DNA of 64,000 nucleotides, from contig NZ_CP073239.1 of assembly GCF_009670965.2 (NCBI RefSeq), positions 868,001 through 932,000 on the forward strand, read 5' to 3'. A program made the position numbers and the translations under genes. This stretch comes from Riemerella anatipestifer (GTDB lineage Bacteria > Bacteroidota > Bacteroidia > Flavobacteriales > Weeksellaceae). Positions 25,050 through 35,141 of the stretch are shown in pieces. The notes under the pieces were generated by a model. It was not told where the DNA came from, did not search any database, and saw only the letters and a program-made list of their open reading frames with translations. Each line of letters opens with the position of its first letter. Position 1 is the first letter of the stretch.

Positions 25050-26846
25050 TCAATTTTTAATTTTATTCTTCAAGTCTTCCAGTGGCAGGGCAATGTAACA
25101 TTTTTTTCCTGATGATGTATATTCAGGAAACCCCAAATCCGAGAAGTCTTTTATCATCTGCTCTACTTCGGTTTTATAGAAGAAATCAAAGCGAGATTTA
25201 GCGTTAAGCTTCGTCCATTGATTTTCATAGTAAGCCATAAACTCTTCCTCGGTTTTATAGTCTAACACTTCAAATAGTTTCTCCAAAAACTCATTGACTT
25301 GCTTCTCCTTCAATCCGTTAGGTACGGCGTTTATTCTCAAAACATTGTCGTCCCCAAGTTCCATTTCAAAGCCTAATTGCGGCAAATATTTCTTTATGGA
25401 ACGGTATTTATTTTTCTCCATTTCGTTGAGCAGATACTCTATGGAAAAAAGTAATTTTTGACCTACGCCTGTTTCTTTTTTCTGTTTTCTTCGCTCGCTA
25501 ACAACCACAGAGTGCATTCTCCCCAAATCTAGCATAAGCGTATCTTCTCCTCGGTTATAAAGCCAATAGCCATTAGGTAATCTCATTAAATCCTCATCAA
25601 AGTCTTCATCTTCAAATAAATTGATTTTAGAAGGCTCTGCCGTGGTAATATTTTGGCTATAAAACTCTGTAAGAGCAATGCTTTCAGAAGGTTTTACACG
25701 CTCTTGCTGAAACGGATTATAATCTCTATCTACCTGTATAGACGGTGCTTTGTAGGTACTATTACTAATGGACGGCGTAGCTTTAGGATAATGACTTTGC
25801 AAACCTAAAAGCTGACTTTGGTTTTCATCTTTATCAAAATCTAAACTAGGGGACACATTATAAACACCCAAAGATTTTTTTATCGTAGAGCGAATAAGAG
25901 CGAAAATAAGGGCTTCGTCCTCAAATTTAATTTCGGTTTTTTGTGGGTGTATGTTTACATCTATTTTCTCTGGGTCTATTTCTAAATATAAGAAAAACGA
26001 CGGATTGTAGCCCTGCTGAAGTAGCCCATCAAACGCTTCCTGAACTGCCTTGTTAAGATAAGCACTTCTAAAAAACCGACCATTAACAAAGAAAAATTGC
26101 TCTCCTCTTGATTTCTTAGCTCCTTCTGGTTTTGCAACATAACCATTAAGTTTTACCCAATCTAAATCTTCTTTTATAGGAATAAGTAAAGGCTGAAGTT
26201 TCCTACCAAATATATCTACAATTCTCTGTAAAAGACTTGCCTTTCTGAGTTTGAAGATTTCCTCATCGTTATGATAAAGCGAAAATTCTATATCCTCATG
26301 AGCCAATGCCACTCTATGAAATTCATCTATAATATGTCTAAACTCTACATTGTTAGACTTTAAAAATTTACGCCTAGCAGGTACATTATAAAATAAATTT
26401 TTAACTGCAAAATTAGACCCTTCCGAAGTTTGTACAGCCTCCTGAAATTGCAATTCTCCGCCTTCTATATAGATATTAGTACCTACAACATCTTCCTCTT
26501 TTTTAGTTTTCAGCTCTACTTGTGCCACCGCCGCTATGGAGGCTAAGGCTTCGCCTCTAAAACCCTTAGTAGCAATCTTAAAAATATCTTCGGTAGCGTA
26601 GATTTTAGAAGTGGCGTGGCGTTCAAAAGCCATTCTTGCGTCAGTTTCGGACATTCCCACACCATTATCTACTACTTGTATCAAGTTTTTGCCAGCTTCT
26701 CTTATGATGAGTTCTACCTTAGTTGCCTTAGCATCTATAGCATTCTCTATCAACTCCTTTACTACAGAAGCTGGTCTTTGCACCACCTCACCTGCTGCAA
26801 TTTGGTTGGCTACATAATCTGGTAAAAGTCTAATAATATCTGCCAT
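25050..26846 (-). CDS. mutL: DNA mismatch repair protein MutL
   Basis: A 598-residue protein that links MutS mismatch recognition to strand removal. The GHKL ATPase is intact: E34 and N35 in ELIENAIDA, DNGVGMS and GFRGEALASI. The linker (about 330-400) is polar. The C-terminal dimer domain lacks the visible nicking motif DQHA(x)2E(x)4E; the region at about 440-452 reads DLGRMHSVVVSERR, and the usual C-terminal CPHGRP is replaced by GKKCYIALPLED. It may therefore have lost endonuclease activity. First gene of the rhomboid/EEP operon. Confidence 0.93.
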   Translation of the reverse strand: MADIIRLLPDYVANQIAAGEVVQRPASVVKELIENAIDAKATKVELIIREAGKNLIQVVDNGVGMSETDARMAFERHATSKIYATEDIFKIATKGFRGEALASIAAVAQVELKTKKEEDVVGTNIYIEGGELQFQEAVQTSEGSNFAVKNLFYNVPARRKFLKSNNVEFRHIIDEFHRVALAHEDIEFSLYHNDEEIFKLRKASLLQRIVDIFGRKLQPLLIPIKEDLDWVKLNGYVAKPEGAKKSRGEQFFFVNGRFFRSAYLNKAVQEAFDGLLQQGYNPSFFLYLEIDPEKIDVNIHPQKTEIKFEDEALIFALIRSTIKKSLGVYNVSPSLDFDKDENQSQLLGLQSHYPKATPSISNSTYKAPSIQVDRDYNPFQQERVKPSESIALTEFYSQNITTAEPSKINLFEDEDFDEDLMRLPNGYWLYNRGEDTLMLDLGRMHSVVVSERRKQKKETGVGQKLLFSIEYLLNEMEKNKYRSIKKYLPQLGFEMELGDDNVLRINAVPNGLKEKQVNEFLEKLFEVLDYKTEEEFMAYYENQWTKLNAKSRFDFFYKTEVEQMIKDFSDLGFPEYTSSGKKCYIALPLEDLKNKIKN

Positions 26847-27053
26847 AAACTCACTTTATCCGCCCCAAAAATAGGCATAAGATTTTTAGCAAAAAAACGT
26901 ATTTATTTTGATTTTTATTATTTAATAATAATATTAAGTATTTAATATTAAATCATCAAAATGAATTATATAAAATATAAAAAGTAAAAAATCTTTTATG
27001 AATAGGGAATTATTATCATATTTTACCTCTAAAAAAATCTTTAATAAAATTAC

Positions 27054-27061
27054 TAACTTTG
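27054..27061 (+). promoter_or_regulatory. -7 element of the first Asp-box protein gene
   Basis: TAACTTTG fits TAnnTTTG, 17 bases before ATG 27078; the leader would be about 10 bases. The 231-bp divergent gap upstream is very AT-rich and holds nothing else recognisable. Confidence 0.4.
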
Positions 27062-27077
27062 TAAAAAATTACAAAGA

Positions 27078-30000
27078 ATGCATTATAAAAACTATTTTCT
27101 AATAGCAAGTCTTTGTGCTATTACACTTTTCAAAGCTCAAAATCAAGCAGAACTCTACGACCCTTACACTCCAGAAAATTTCTCTGTGAGCAAGGAAGAC
27201 CCTGCGTGGTTACAACTTATTATAGATAACCCTAGTGGTATTAATTTTTTTGAAATGGAAAAAAAGTTTGGCGAATGGCTAGACAACGACCCTGATGCTA
27301 GAAGAAAAACTCCAGAGAAAAAACCTGCCGTAAACTTCTACAGAAGATGGCAAAGAGCTTACAGACCTTTTGTAAATAGCAATGGCGAGATTGTACTTCC
27401 TACCAAAAAAGATTATTTCGCCAGATTAGATAAGCAAAATCTAGGAAATAATCAAAAACAAATCAGGAGAAGTAAACGAGAGCTAACCACTTTTAACACC
27501 AGCTATACCTCAACAAAAAAATGGCGTAATATAGGTCCTAATTCTACTGCAAGAAACACGCCTAATCCTGACTCAGAAGGAAGATATTATGTAGAATCTT
27601 ATGATTACCATGCTAATGTTTTTAGAATAGATGTATTCAAAAAAGACCCTAATATACTCTATTCTGGAGCGGAAACTGGAGCCGTATTCAAAACCATAGA
27701 CAAAGGGCTAAATTGGACAGCTTGCGCTCCCTCTTATAACTTCGGAACTAATATCACTGCCATTAGAATAGACCCACAAGATTCAAACACCGTATGGGTA
27801 GGCTCTACTTCTGGATTGTTTGTAAGTAGTGATGGAGGAAATAATTTTAGAAGAATAGAAAATATTACTACTACTGTAAACAGTATAAGAATCAGTGATG
27901 ATAGGAAAACCGTAACTGTAACTACAGGAGAACAACATAAATTTAATGGTAGTCGCCCTAATACAAAAGTAGATGGTTTCTTTATTTCGGAAGACGGAGG
28001 GGTATCATTCCGCAAAGTCATGAGTGGGATTTTCTACGATCATGCACTAAAGCCTAATAATTCTAACACAGTTTATCTCTATGGAAGAAAAAATACCAAT
28101 TGGCACTCCATGTTATATATTTCTTATGATGGTGGTAGAAATTTCGCAACAGAGGTAGAAGTAGCTCCATTAGCCAGACCAGGACGATTAGCTGTAAGCG
28201 ATGCAACTGGGGGAGAAGACTATCTTTACGCTTTAGTTAATGTGGATATGGCTGGGTATAACTATGGGCAACCGCGTATTTTACAAAGTAAAAATGGAGG
28301 ACTAAGTTGGACTGATAAAACCACAATTACAGGCAACCGTAATGAATATCAAAATACCTTCTGCCCATCACTTGACGGAAGACAAGGTGGACAAGGCTAC
28401 TACGATATGATGATAGGTGTTTCTGGAACTAATCCTGAACATGTTATTTTTGGATTATGTAGTGCTTATCGCTCATTAGATGGAGGGTCTGGAGGATACT
28501 ATGAAAATGCCATTGGTGGTTACTGTTTCGGAAATTTTAGAATACATGCCGATATGCAAGACATTGCTATCTCAGGGGACGAAGTTTGGATTGCCAACGA
28601 TGGAGGTATTAAATACTCTAATAATTTCTTTAAAAAAGATAGTAATGGCAAGATCACAGGAGAAGACCGAATAAAAGGTATTTATGCGAGTGATTATTAT
28701 GGGTTTGGACAAGGTTGGAATGAGGATGTAATGGTAGGAGGCAGATGGCACAATGGAGATGCCGTAATGATGGAAAACTATGAAAACGGAAAAGCGGTCT
28801 ATGTAGGAGGCGTAGAGCAAGCTACAGGTTATGTGATGGTAAGCAACCCTAAAAAAGTCTATTTCTCTGATGCAGGGATGTTTATTATGCCTGATAGAAT
28901 AAATGGTCGCGTAGAAAATCCTCCTCTTATTTTTCTCAAACAACCTTACGAAACTTTGAGGGCTAATGGATTTTTTGGAACAGATCCTCGCTATGCCAAA
29001 AGGATTTTATACCATCCTAAAAAAGATGTTTGGAATGCCTCTATGCAAATTTGGGAAACACCTGATGAAGGGCAGACCTTTAAAATGTTACATGATGCCA
29101 AAGACAACATATCTAATGTAGAATTTGCCCGTTCTAACCCCAATGTCATCTATGCTTGTGGACAAAATTTCATTTATAAATCTATAGATAATGGTATTAC
29201 ATGGAAGCAAATCAATATGCCTCAGTTAAATGGTTTTTTTCCAAATATTACCATAGATCCTAAAGACGAAAATAAAATATGGATAGTACAAAGCTATACT
29301 TCAGGTGGAGTAGCTTATAGCGAAAACGGTGGAGAAACTTGGGTAAAACCATTAGAAAATAATCCCACTATGAATAAAATCGCCTTCCGTTGGGTAGTAT
29401 TAGCAGGCGATGAAACCAATGGCGTTTATTTAGGATCTGATGAAGGCTCTTATGTCTATTACAAAGATGATACTATGAACGATTGGATAGATTACTCACA
29501 AGGATTGCCACCAGCAGCAAGGCTCACTCGTTTGGTACCCTTCTTCAAAGAAGGAAAACTAAGAGCAGCGACCTCTCAAGGTATATGGGAAATTCCTCTA
29601 TATAGAGAAACCTTTAAGCCTATAGCACAACCAATAGCAGTAGACCTGTCCAACGGAAATTTAACCAACTCCAATCTACCTGTTCAGTTTGAATCTTACT
29701 CTATTGTCAACCAGAATGGTGCTACTTGGGAGTGGTCGTTTAATCCAGAACCTTACTCTGTGAGTAATAAAACAGCGAGAAATCCAAGAGTAGTATTTAA
29801 ATATAACGGAAACTATGATGTTACTTTAAAAGTAAAAACACTTCAAGGAGAACATTCACGTACTATACCTAGTATGATTACCGTAACCAATGGAGAAACT
29901 AGACCTATTGTACCAGAAACTCCTGTTGCACCAGAAAAGAAAGTATGCATAAAACCACCATACCTCAGTATCGGTCTGCCTACTAAAGTCATGATTTCTA

Positions 30001-30236
30001 CTCTTAATCATGGTGATCAAACACCAAAGGATTCCAAAGGCGGATTTATAAAACTAATGTCAACCAATAAACCTTTTGTTATTACAAGGCTCACAACGGA
30101 AGAAAGAGACCAAATAACCGATCCTAAAGAGGGTATGCTCATATGGAACATCTCTAAGCAATGCTTGGAGCTGTATAAAGACTTTGGTTCCGGCGTAATG
30201 AAATGGGAATGTATTACCCAAGGTTGTAACGAATAA
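27078..30236 (+). CDS. Large secreted Asp-box (sortilin/BNR-like) protein with PKD domain, no T9SS tail
   Basis: A 1052-residue exported protein (signal peptide ending TLFKAQ). The family-specific N-terminus contains NPSGINFFEMEKKFGEWLDN. Residues about 150-840 form a beta-propeller region with repeated Asp-box-like turns (ISYDGGRNF, SKNGGLSWTDK, SIDNGITWKQ, SENGGETWVK). A PKD-like domain follows (WEWSFNPEPYSV...YDVTLKV). The last 100 residues (TRLTTEERDQITDPKEGMLI, LELYKDF) resemble fibre-type ends rather than the T9SS sorting domain found in its paralog downstream. Function unknown; surface or secreted hydrolase or adhesin is an inference. Confidence 0.75.
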   Translation: MHYKNYFLIASLCAITLFKAQNQAELYDPYTPENFSVSKEDPAWLQLIIDNPSGINFFEMEKKFGEWLDNDPDARRKTPEKKPAVNFYRRWQRAYRPFVNSNGEIVLPTKKDYFARLDKQNLGNNQKQIRRSKRELTTFNTSYTSTKKWRNIGPNSTARNTPNPDSEGRYYVESYDYHANVFRIDVFKKDPNILYSGAETGAVFKTIDKGLNWTACAPSYNFGTNITAIRIDPQDSNTVWVGSTSGLFVSSDGGNNFRRIENITTTVNSIRISDDRKTVTVTTGEQHKFNGSRPNTKVDGFFISEDGGVSFRKVMSGIFYDHALKPNNSNTVYLYGRKNTNWHSMLYISYDGGRNFATEVEVAPLARPGRLAVSDATGGEDYLYALVNVDMAGYNYGQPRILQSKNGGLSWTDKTTITGNRNEYQNTFCPSLDGRQGGQGYYDMMIGVSGTNPEHVIFGLCSAYRSLDGGSGGYYENAIGGYCFGNFRIHADMQDIAISGDEVWIANDGGIKYSNNFFKKDSNGKITGEDRIKGIYASDYYGFGQGWNEDVMVGGRWHNGDAVMMENYENGKAVYVGGVEQATGYVMVSNPKKVYFSDAGMFIMPDRINGRVENPPLIFLKQPYETLRANGFFGTDPRYAKRILYHPKKDVWNASMQIWETPDEGQTFKMLHDAKDNISNVEFARSNPNVIYACGQNFIYKSIDNGITWKQINMPQLNGFFPNITIDPKDENKIWIVQSYTSGGVAYSENGGETWVKPLENNPTMNKIAFRWVVLAGDETNGVYLGSDEGSYVYYKDDTMNDWIDYSQGLPPAARLTRLVPFFKEGKLRAATSQGIWEIPLYRETFKPIAQPIAVDLSNGNLTNSNLPVQFESYSIVNQNGATWEWSFNPEPYSVSNKTARNPRVVFKYNGNYDVTLKVKTLQGEHSRTIPSMITVTNGETRPIVPETPVAPEKKVCIKPPYLSIGLPTKVMISTLNHGDQTPKDSKGGFIKLMSTNKPFVITRLTTEERDQITDPKEGMLIWNISKQCLELYKDFGSGVMKWECITQGCNE

Positions 30237-30247
30237 AAAATAATGAT

Positions 30248-30781
30248 ATGAAGATAGTATTTACCGGCATTGTATCTATTTTGTTAAATCATTGGTCTAT
30301 TGCACAAGTGGCGATAGACAAAAGCACTTTAAGAAGTACAAGCTCTATTTTGGAGTTCAACGATATGAAAGAAACTAATGGCTCTGCTAAAGGCATTATA
30401 CTACCAACATTATCAGACCATTCTTTGGTACAGCAGGGCGCTTTATGGTTTGATTTACAAAACCAAAAAGTGATGTATAAATCTGCTACAGCAAATGTCC
30501 CCCTTACAACTGCAGCTCCTAATCCAGCAGTTGTTTCTACCTATACAGGAACAGAAAATACGGGAATAGAAGGAGTGATCATTAGACGTACTACAGAAAA
30601 TTCTTCCTCTGACGACCCTGCGGTTTTGAAATTAGACAGTAAAAGTACTGCTTTACTACTACCTTATATCAACGATGTAACTACCGATTTGGCAAGCCCC
30701 GAAGCGGGTACTATTGCTTACGATGGAAAGAGCAAATCTTTAGCTATTTTCAATGGTGAACATTGGTATTTTTGGAATTAA
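30248..30781 (+). CDS. Small secreted fibre-domain-like protein (177 aa)
   Basis: A 177-residue protein with a signal peptide (ending HWSIAQ). The mature part has two motifs shared with tail-fibre-like surface proteins: GIILPTLSDHSLVQQGALWF, and near the end AGTIAYDGKSKSLAIFNGEHW. The same type of motif closes the preceding large protein, suggesting that the two interact or share an ancestor. It begins 11 bases after the first Asp-box gene and ends 25 bases before the second. Confidence 0.6.
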   Translation: MKIVFTGIVSILLNHWSIAQVAIDKSTLRSTSSILEFNDMKETNGSAKGIILPTLSDHSLVQQGALWFDLQNQKVMYKSATANVPLTTAAPNPAVVSTYTGTENTGIEGVIIRRTTENSSSDDPAVLKLDSKSTALLLPYINDVTTDLASPEAGTIAYDGKSKSLAIFNGEHWYFWN

Positions 30782-30806
30782 TATTAAACCCTATAATATA
30801 AATTAT

Positions 30807-33800
30807 ATGTACAAAAAAGTATTATTATTAACCTGTTTTTATGCCTCATTACTGATGGGGCAGCAGCAAGAACTCTACGACCCCTACACCCCAGAGTATT
30901 TCTCGGTAGGTAAGGACGACCCTGCATGGTTGAAACTCATTGTAGATAACCCAAGTGGGGTAAATTTCTTTGAAATGGAGAAAAAGTTTGGCGAGTGGCT
31001 AGAAAAAGATCCTGATGCTAGAAGAAAAACTCCAGAGAAAAAACCAGCTGTAAACTTTTACAGAAGATGGCAAAAGGCATACAGACCTTTTGTAAATGGC
31101 AACGGTGAGATTGTACTCCCTACCCAAAAGGATTATTTCGCAAGATTAGACAGGCAAAACCAAAGAAGTAATCAACTACATGTTAAAAACCAACGAGGTG
31201 GTTTAACTACTTTGGGAACAACTCCCACAAATACAAAAAAGTGGCGTAGCGTAGGACCATTTACTACTGCTAGAAATACACCAAATCCTGATACACAGGG
31301 AAGATATTATGTAGAATCTTATGACTCTCATGCTAATGTCTTTAGGATAGATGTTTCTAAAAGCAACCCTAACGTTCTCTATTCTGGAGCAGAAACTGGA
31401 GCAGTATTTAAAACAGTAGATAAAGGACTAAATTGGACGGCCTGTGCCCCCGATTACAACTTTGGTGAGAATATAACCGCTATCAGAATAGATCCTAACA
31501 ATGCAGATATTGTATGGGTAGGTTCTACTTCAGGACTATTTGTAAGTAAAGATGGAGGAAATTCTTTTGAAAGAATTAGTAATATTACAACTACTGTAAA
31601 TAGTATAAGAGTAAGCGATGACAGCAAAATAATTACTGTTGCTACAGGAGAACAACATAAATTTGGAGGAAGTAACATCAACAGACAAAAAGATGGTTTT
31701 TACATATCGGAAAATGGAGGCTCTACTTTCCGTAAAGTAATAAACGGTATTTTCTATGACCATGAGTTAAAACCCAAAGACTCTAAAGTAGTCTATCTAC
31801 TCGGAAGGAAAGATTTCAATTGGTATTCTACACTTCATATATCCTACGATGGTGGAAAAACCTTTAATAAAGAAGTTACCATAATACCCTCGGCTAAGAT
31901 AGGTCGTTTGGCTGTAAGCGATGCCCCAAACGGAGAAAGCTATCTCTATGCACTTATTAATATAGAAAAACAAAACTATTCTTATGGTCAGCCTCATATT
32001 TTACAAAGCAAGGATAGTGGGCTCAATTGGACGGATAAAACAACCATAACAGATGAAAGATACGACTATAAAAACACTTTTTGCCCATCGATAGACGGAA
32101 AACAAGGGGGGCAAGGTTACTATGATATGATGATAGGCGTTTCAGGAAACAATCCCGAACATGTCATATATGGTATTTGTAGTGCTTATCGTTCTCTAGA
32201 CGGAGGAGCAGGAGGTTACAAGGATATTACCATAGGAGGTTACTGTAATGGTAATTTTTCTATACACCCAGATATGCAGGACATTGCTATTGCGGGAGAT
32301 GAAGTTTGGATAGCCAACGATGGAGGTATTAAATATTCCAACAACTTCTTTAAAAAAGATGATAATGGTAAAATCACAGGAGAAAATCGTGTTAAAGGTA
32401 TCTATGCTAGTGATTATTATGGATTTGGACAAGGGTGGAACGAAGATGTGATGGTTGGTGGAAGATGGCATAATGGCGATGCAGTGATGATGAAAAGTTA
32501 TGGTGAAGGTAAAGCCGTTTATGTAGGAGGAGTAGAGCAGGCGACAGGTTATGTGATGGTAAGTAACCCTAAAAAAGTTTATTTTTCTGATGCTGGTATG
32601 TTTACTATGCCAAGCAATATTGATGGTAAAGTAGTTTCACATTGGTCAGTATTTAATCAAAAAGCTCCTTATGAAACATTAAGATCTAATGGATTCTTTG
32701 GTACAGATCCTCGCTACGCACAAAGAATTTTATATCACCCTAAGCGAGATGTATGGAATGCTTCCATGCAAATTTGGGAAACACCAGATGAAGGGCAAAC
32801 ATTTAACTTAATTTTTGATGCTAACGATAATATTTCCAATGTAGAATTTGCCCGCTCTAATCCAAATGTCATCTACGCTTGTGGACAGTATCACATACAC
32901 AAATCTGTAGATAATGGGAAAAATTGGGAACAATTACAAATGCCTACTTATGATGGTTTTTTCCCAAACATTACGATAGATCCTAAAGACGAAAATAAAA
33001 TATGGCTAGTAAAAGCCTACAATCCTGGTCTCGTATATCATAGCTCAGACGGCGGACAAACTTGGAAAAATGCCTTAGAAAACGATGCAGAAATGAAAAA
33101 TATAGCTTTCCGTTGGGTAGTATTAGCAGGCGATGAATATAATGGCGTTTATTTAGGCACAGATGTAGGTTCTGCCGTTTACTACAAAGACGACACTATG
33201 GATAAATGGATCAACTATTCCGATGGTTTACCTCCTGCGGCAAGGCTTACCCGTTTAGTGCCTTTTTTTAAAGAGGGGAAACTAAGAGCGGCAACCTCTC
33301 AAGGAATATGGGAAATACCTTTATATAGAGAAAATTTTGTACCTGTGGCTCAACCATTAGCCACCAATATCAGTAAGGCTCAATTAGCAAATGCCGATAT
33401 GACGGTAGAGTTTGAATCTTATTCTATTGTGAACCAAAATGGAGCTACTTGGGAATGGTCATTTAATCCTCAACCTCATTATGTGAGTGATAAAAATGCC
33501 AGAAACCCTAAAGTGATTTTCAAATACAACGGCGAGTATGATGTTACTCTAAAAGTAACTACTCCTGAAGGCACACACAGCAAAACCATCGAAAAAATGA
33601 TTGTGGTAAACAATGGAGTTCTTGGGACTAACGAAACGCAAGAAGCAAGCACCCCTAAGAAAATCACAGTGTATCCTACCTTATTGAACCAAGGTGAGGC
33701 GCTTCGCGTTAAATTAGGCGAACCGAGAGAGAAAGCCCAATTCCAGATTTACAGTGCCAGCGGTGCTTTGGTGAAAACGGTAGAAATAGACGCCAACGCT

Positions 33801-33905
33801 TCTAAGGAAATCACCGTTCCAACGCAAGGATTACAAAAGGGAGTTTACCTCTTCCAATATTCTACTTACAGCTATGTACAGCGTGGTAAATTTATTGTAA
33901 AATAA
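30807..33905 (+). CDS. Large secreted Asp-box protein with PKD domain and T9SS type A sorting domain
   Basis: A 1032-residue paralog of the gene at 27078. Start ATG 30807 gives a proper signal peptide (YKKVLLLTCFYASLLMGQ); the open frame from 30753 overlaps the previous gene. The beta-propeller and PKD regions match the paralog closely throughout (WLEKDPDARRKTPEKKPAVN, SDYYGFGQGWNEDVMVGGRW). It ends with a T9SS sorting domain: KKITVYPTLLNQGEALRVKL, then GVYLFQYSTYSYVQRGKFIVK-type closing strands. It should be secreted or anchored by the type IX system. Confidence 0.8.
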   Translation: MYKKVLLLTCFYASLLMGQQQELYDPYTPEYFSVGKDDPAWLKLIVDNPSGVNFFEMEKKFGEWLEKDPDARRKTPEKKPAVNFYRRWQKAYRPFVNGNGEIVLPTQKDYFARLDRQNQRSNQLHVKNQRGGLTTLGTTPTNTKKWRSVGPFTTARNTPNPDTQGRYYVESYDSHANVFRIDVSKSNPNVLYSGAETGAVFKTVDKGLNWTACAPDYNFGENITAIRIDPNNADIVWVGSTSGLFVSKDGGNSFERISNITTTVNSIRVSDDSKIITVATGEQHKFGGSNINRQKDGFYISENGGSTFRKVINGIFYDHELKPKDSKVVYLLGRKDFNWYSTLHISYDGGKTFNKEVTIIPSAKIGRLAVSDAPNGESYLYALINIEKQNYSYGQPHILQSKDSGLNWTDKTTITDERYDYKNTFCPSIDGKQGGQGYYDMMIGVSGNNPEHVIYGICSAYRSLDGGAGGYKDITIGGYCNGNFSIHPDMQDIAIAGDEVWIANDGGIKYSNNFFKKDDNGKITGENRVKGIYASDYYGFGQGWNEDVMVGGRWHNGDAVMMKSYGEGKAVYVGGVEQATGYVMVSNPKKVYFSDAGMFTMPSNIDGKVVSHWSVFNQKAPYETLRSNGFFGTDPRYAQRILYHPKRDVWNASMQIWETPDEGQTFNLIFDANDNISNVEFARSNPNVIYACGQYHIHKSVDNGKNWEQLQMPTYDGFFPNITIDPKDENKIWLVKAYNPGLVYHSSDGGQTWKNALENDAEMKNIAFRWVVLAGDEYNGVYLGTDVGSAVYYKDDTMDKWINYSDGLPPAARLTRLVPFFKEGKLRAATSQGIWEIPLYRENFVPVAQPLATNISKAQLANADMTVEFESYSIVNQNGATWEWSFNPQPHYVSDKNARNPKVIFKYNGEYDVTLKVTTPEGTHSKTIEKMIVVNNGVLGTNETQEASTPKKITVYPTLLNQGEALRVKLGEPREKAQFQIYSASGALVKTVEIDANASKEITVPTQGLQKGVYLFQYSTYSYVQRGKFIVK

Positions 33906-33921
33906 ATATCCATATAGTAGT

Positions 33922-33958
33922 AAAATCGCCCTCTATTATGATAACAGAGGGCGATTTA
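33922..33958. terminator. Bidirectional terminator between converging genes
   Basis: AAATCGCCCTCT (33923-33934) pairs perfectly with AGAGGGCGATTT (33946-33957) around an 11-base loop, between the Asp-box gene and the DUF3078 gene. Confidence 0.85.
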
Positions 33959-33982
33959 ATTATAAACTTAGCCTTATAATAT

Positions 33983-34885
33983 TTATTTCCAACTTCTGTT
34001 GTCTTTAATATCAGATCTTTTTACTCCTTTATTGATATTATAAGCAAAACCAACACCTAAAGTTTGTCTCATCTGAGTTTTTCTGATTTGATTGTGGTCG
34101 TATAATAAATCAAGTGTAATTACTGAAGAAACATACTTATTAATCTTCATATTAAGTACTCCGTTGTATCCTAACACCAATCTTTCAGGGTGATTAAGGT
34201 AATCAGAAAATACAGAAGCTGTATTAATAAGCGACATATTCTCCATCAGTTGTATCTTATAAATAGCTGTTCCCAAGAAACCAAACTGGAATAGAGAAGA
34301 ATCTCCATCATGTTTTAAACCAAAATTACCTGCTCTTTGTAAATCTTTATCCAATACCAAAGTCCATCTTGCGTTAGCAGGTCTTAATGTTGCTGTAAAG
34401 TTTTCATTAGGTCTGTAAGTAAAACCTGCACCAACCATTACATAACCTGGCGCCATAAAATTAGATATTTTTTTAGCAGAAGGGTCATTACCATTCTCAT
34501 ATCCAGGAGCAAACTGAGTTTGTAAACTAGCTCCAGCAGATGCATACCAATTTTGAGAAATCTTTCTACCATAGTTAGAAGAAAGGTTGATAACATCTTG
34601 AGTTTTTCTAGTACCTACACCTTTAGTATTATTTTGTCCATAACCTAATACCACTATGTTCTCCCAAAGGTCTTTACCTTTTTCATAAGTCATATTATAG
34701 TTAGTACCTGCTAGCCAACCCACATTATTAGCTCCACCACCTACCCAGTTAGAGAAGGCCGCTTGGTTAAGCATAAGTGTGTTTTGCCCTACTATAGACC
34801 AATGTTTAGTACTATCTGATACCGTTTCTTGTGCTGATGCTACCGTACTCACAACAGCCAACGCCATAAAAAGTGTCTTTTTCAT
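33983..34885 (-). CDS. DUF3078 family outer-membrane protein
   Basis: A 300-residue protein with a signal peptide (ending STVASAQ) and beta-strands throughout. HWSIVGQNTLMLNQAAFSNW and GGGANNVGWLAG are family landmarks, and the tail is basic (KRSDIKDNRSWK). DUF3078 proteins are predicted outer-membrane barrels of unknown function in Bacteroidota. A good minus-strand promoter lies at 34907-34939. It is the last gene before the proposed origin. Confidence 0.8.
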   Translation of the reverse strand: MKKTLFMALAVVSTVASAQETVSDSTKHWSIVGQNTLMLNQAAFSNWVGGGANNVGWLAGTNYNMTYEKGKDLWENIVVLGYGQNNTKGVGTRKTQDVINLSSNYGRKISQNWYASAGASLQTQFAPGYENGNDPSAKKISNFMAPGYVMVGAGFTYRPNENFTATLRPANARWTLVLDKDLQRAGNFGLKHDGDSSLFQFGFLGTAIYKIQLMENMSLINTASVFSDYLNHPERLVLGYNGVLNMKINKYVSSVITLDLLYDHNQIRKTQMRQTLGVGFAYNINKGVKRSDIKDNRSWK

Positions 34886-34906
34886 TCTGTATTATTTTCG
34901 AGGAGG

Positions 34907-34939
34907 CAAAAGTACAAAAACCTTTTTTAAAATATACAA
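34907..34939 (-). promoter_or_regulatory. Promoter of the DUF3078 gene
   Basis: On the minus strand TACTTTTG (34907-34914) with TTG (34937-34939) 22 bases upstream. Confidence 0.5.
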
Positions 34940-35141
34940 TTGTATTTTATTTTCAACTACTTAGCTAATATATTTTTAAAATTTTATTATACTAATCACA
35001 CTTGTATGACCTGTAAAAATTCATATTTTAATTTTACTCACAATTACAAATAGGTTATATCTAATATTATCAATATTGATAATCAGTCATATAAATAATT
35101 CATACACCTGTAAATATCACAATTACAAATAAATATTTCTA

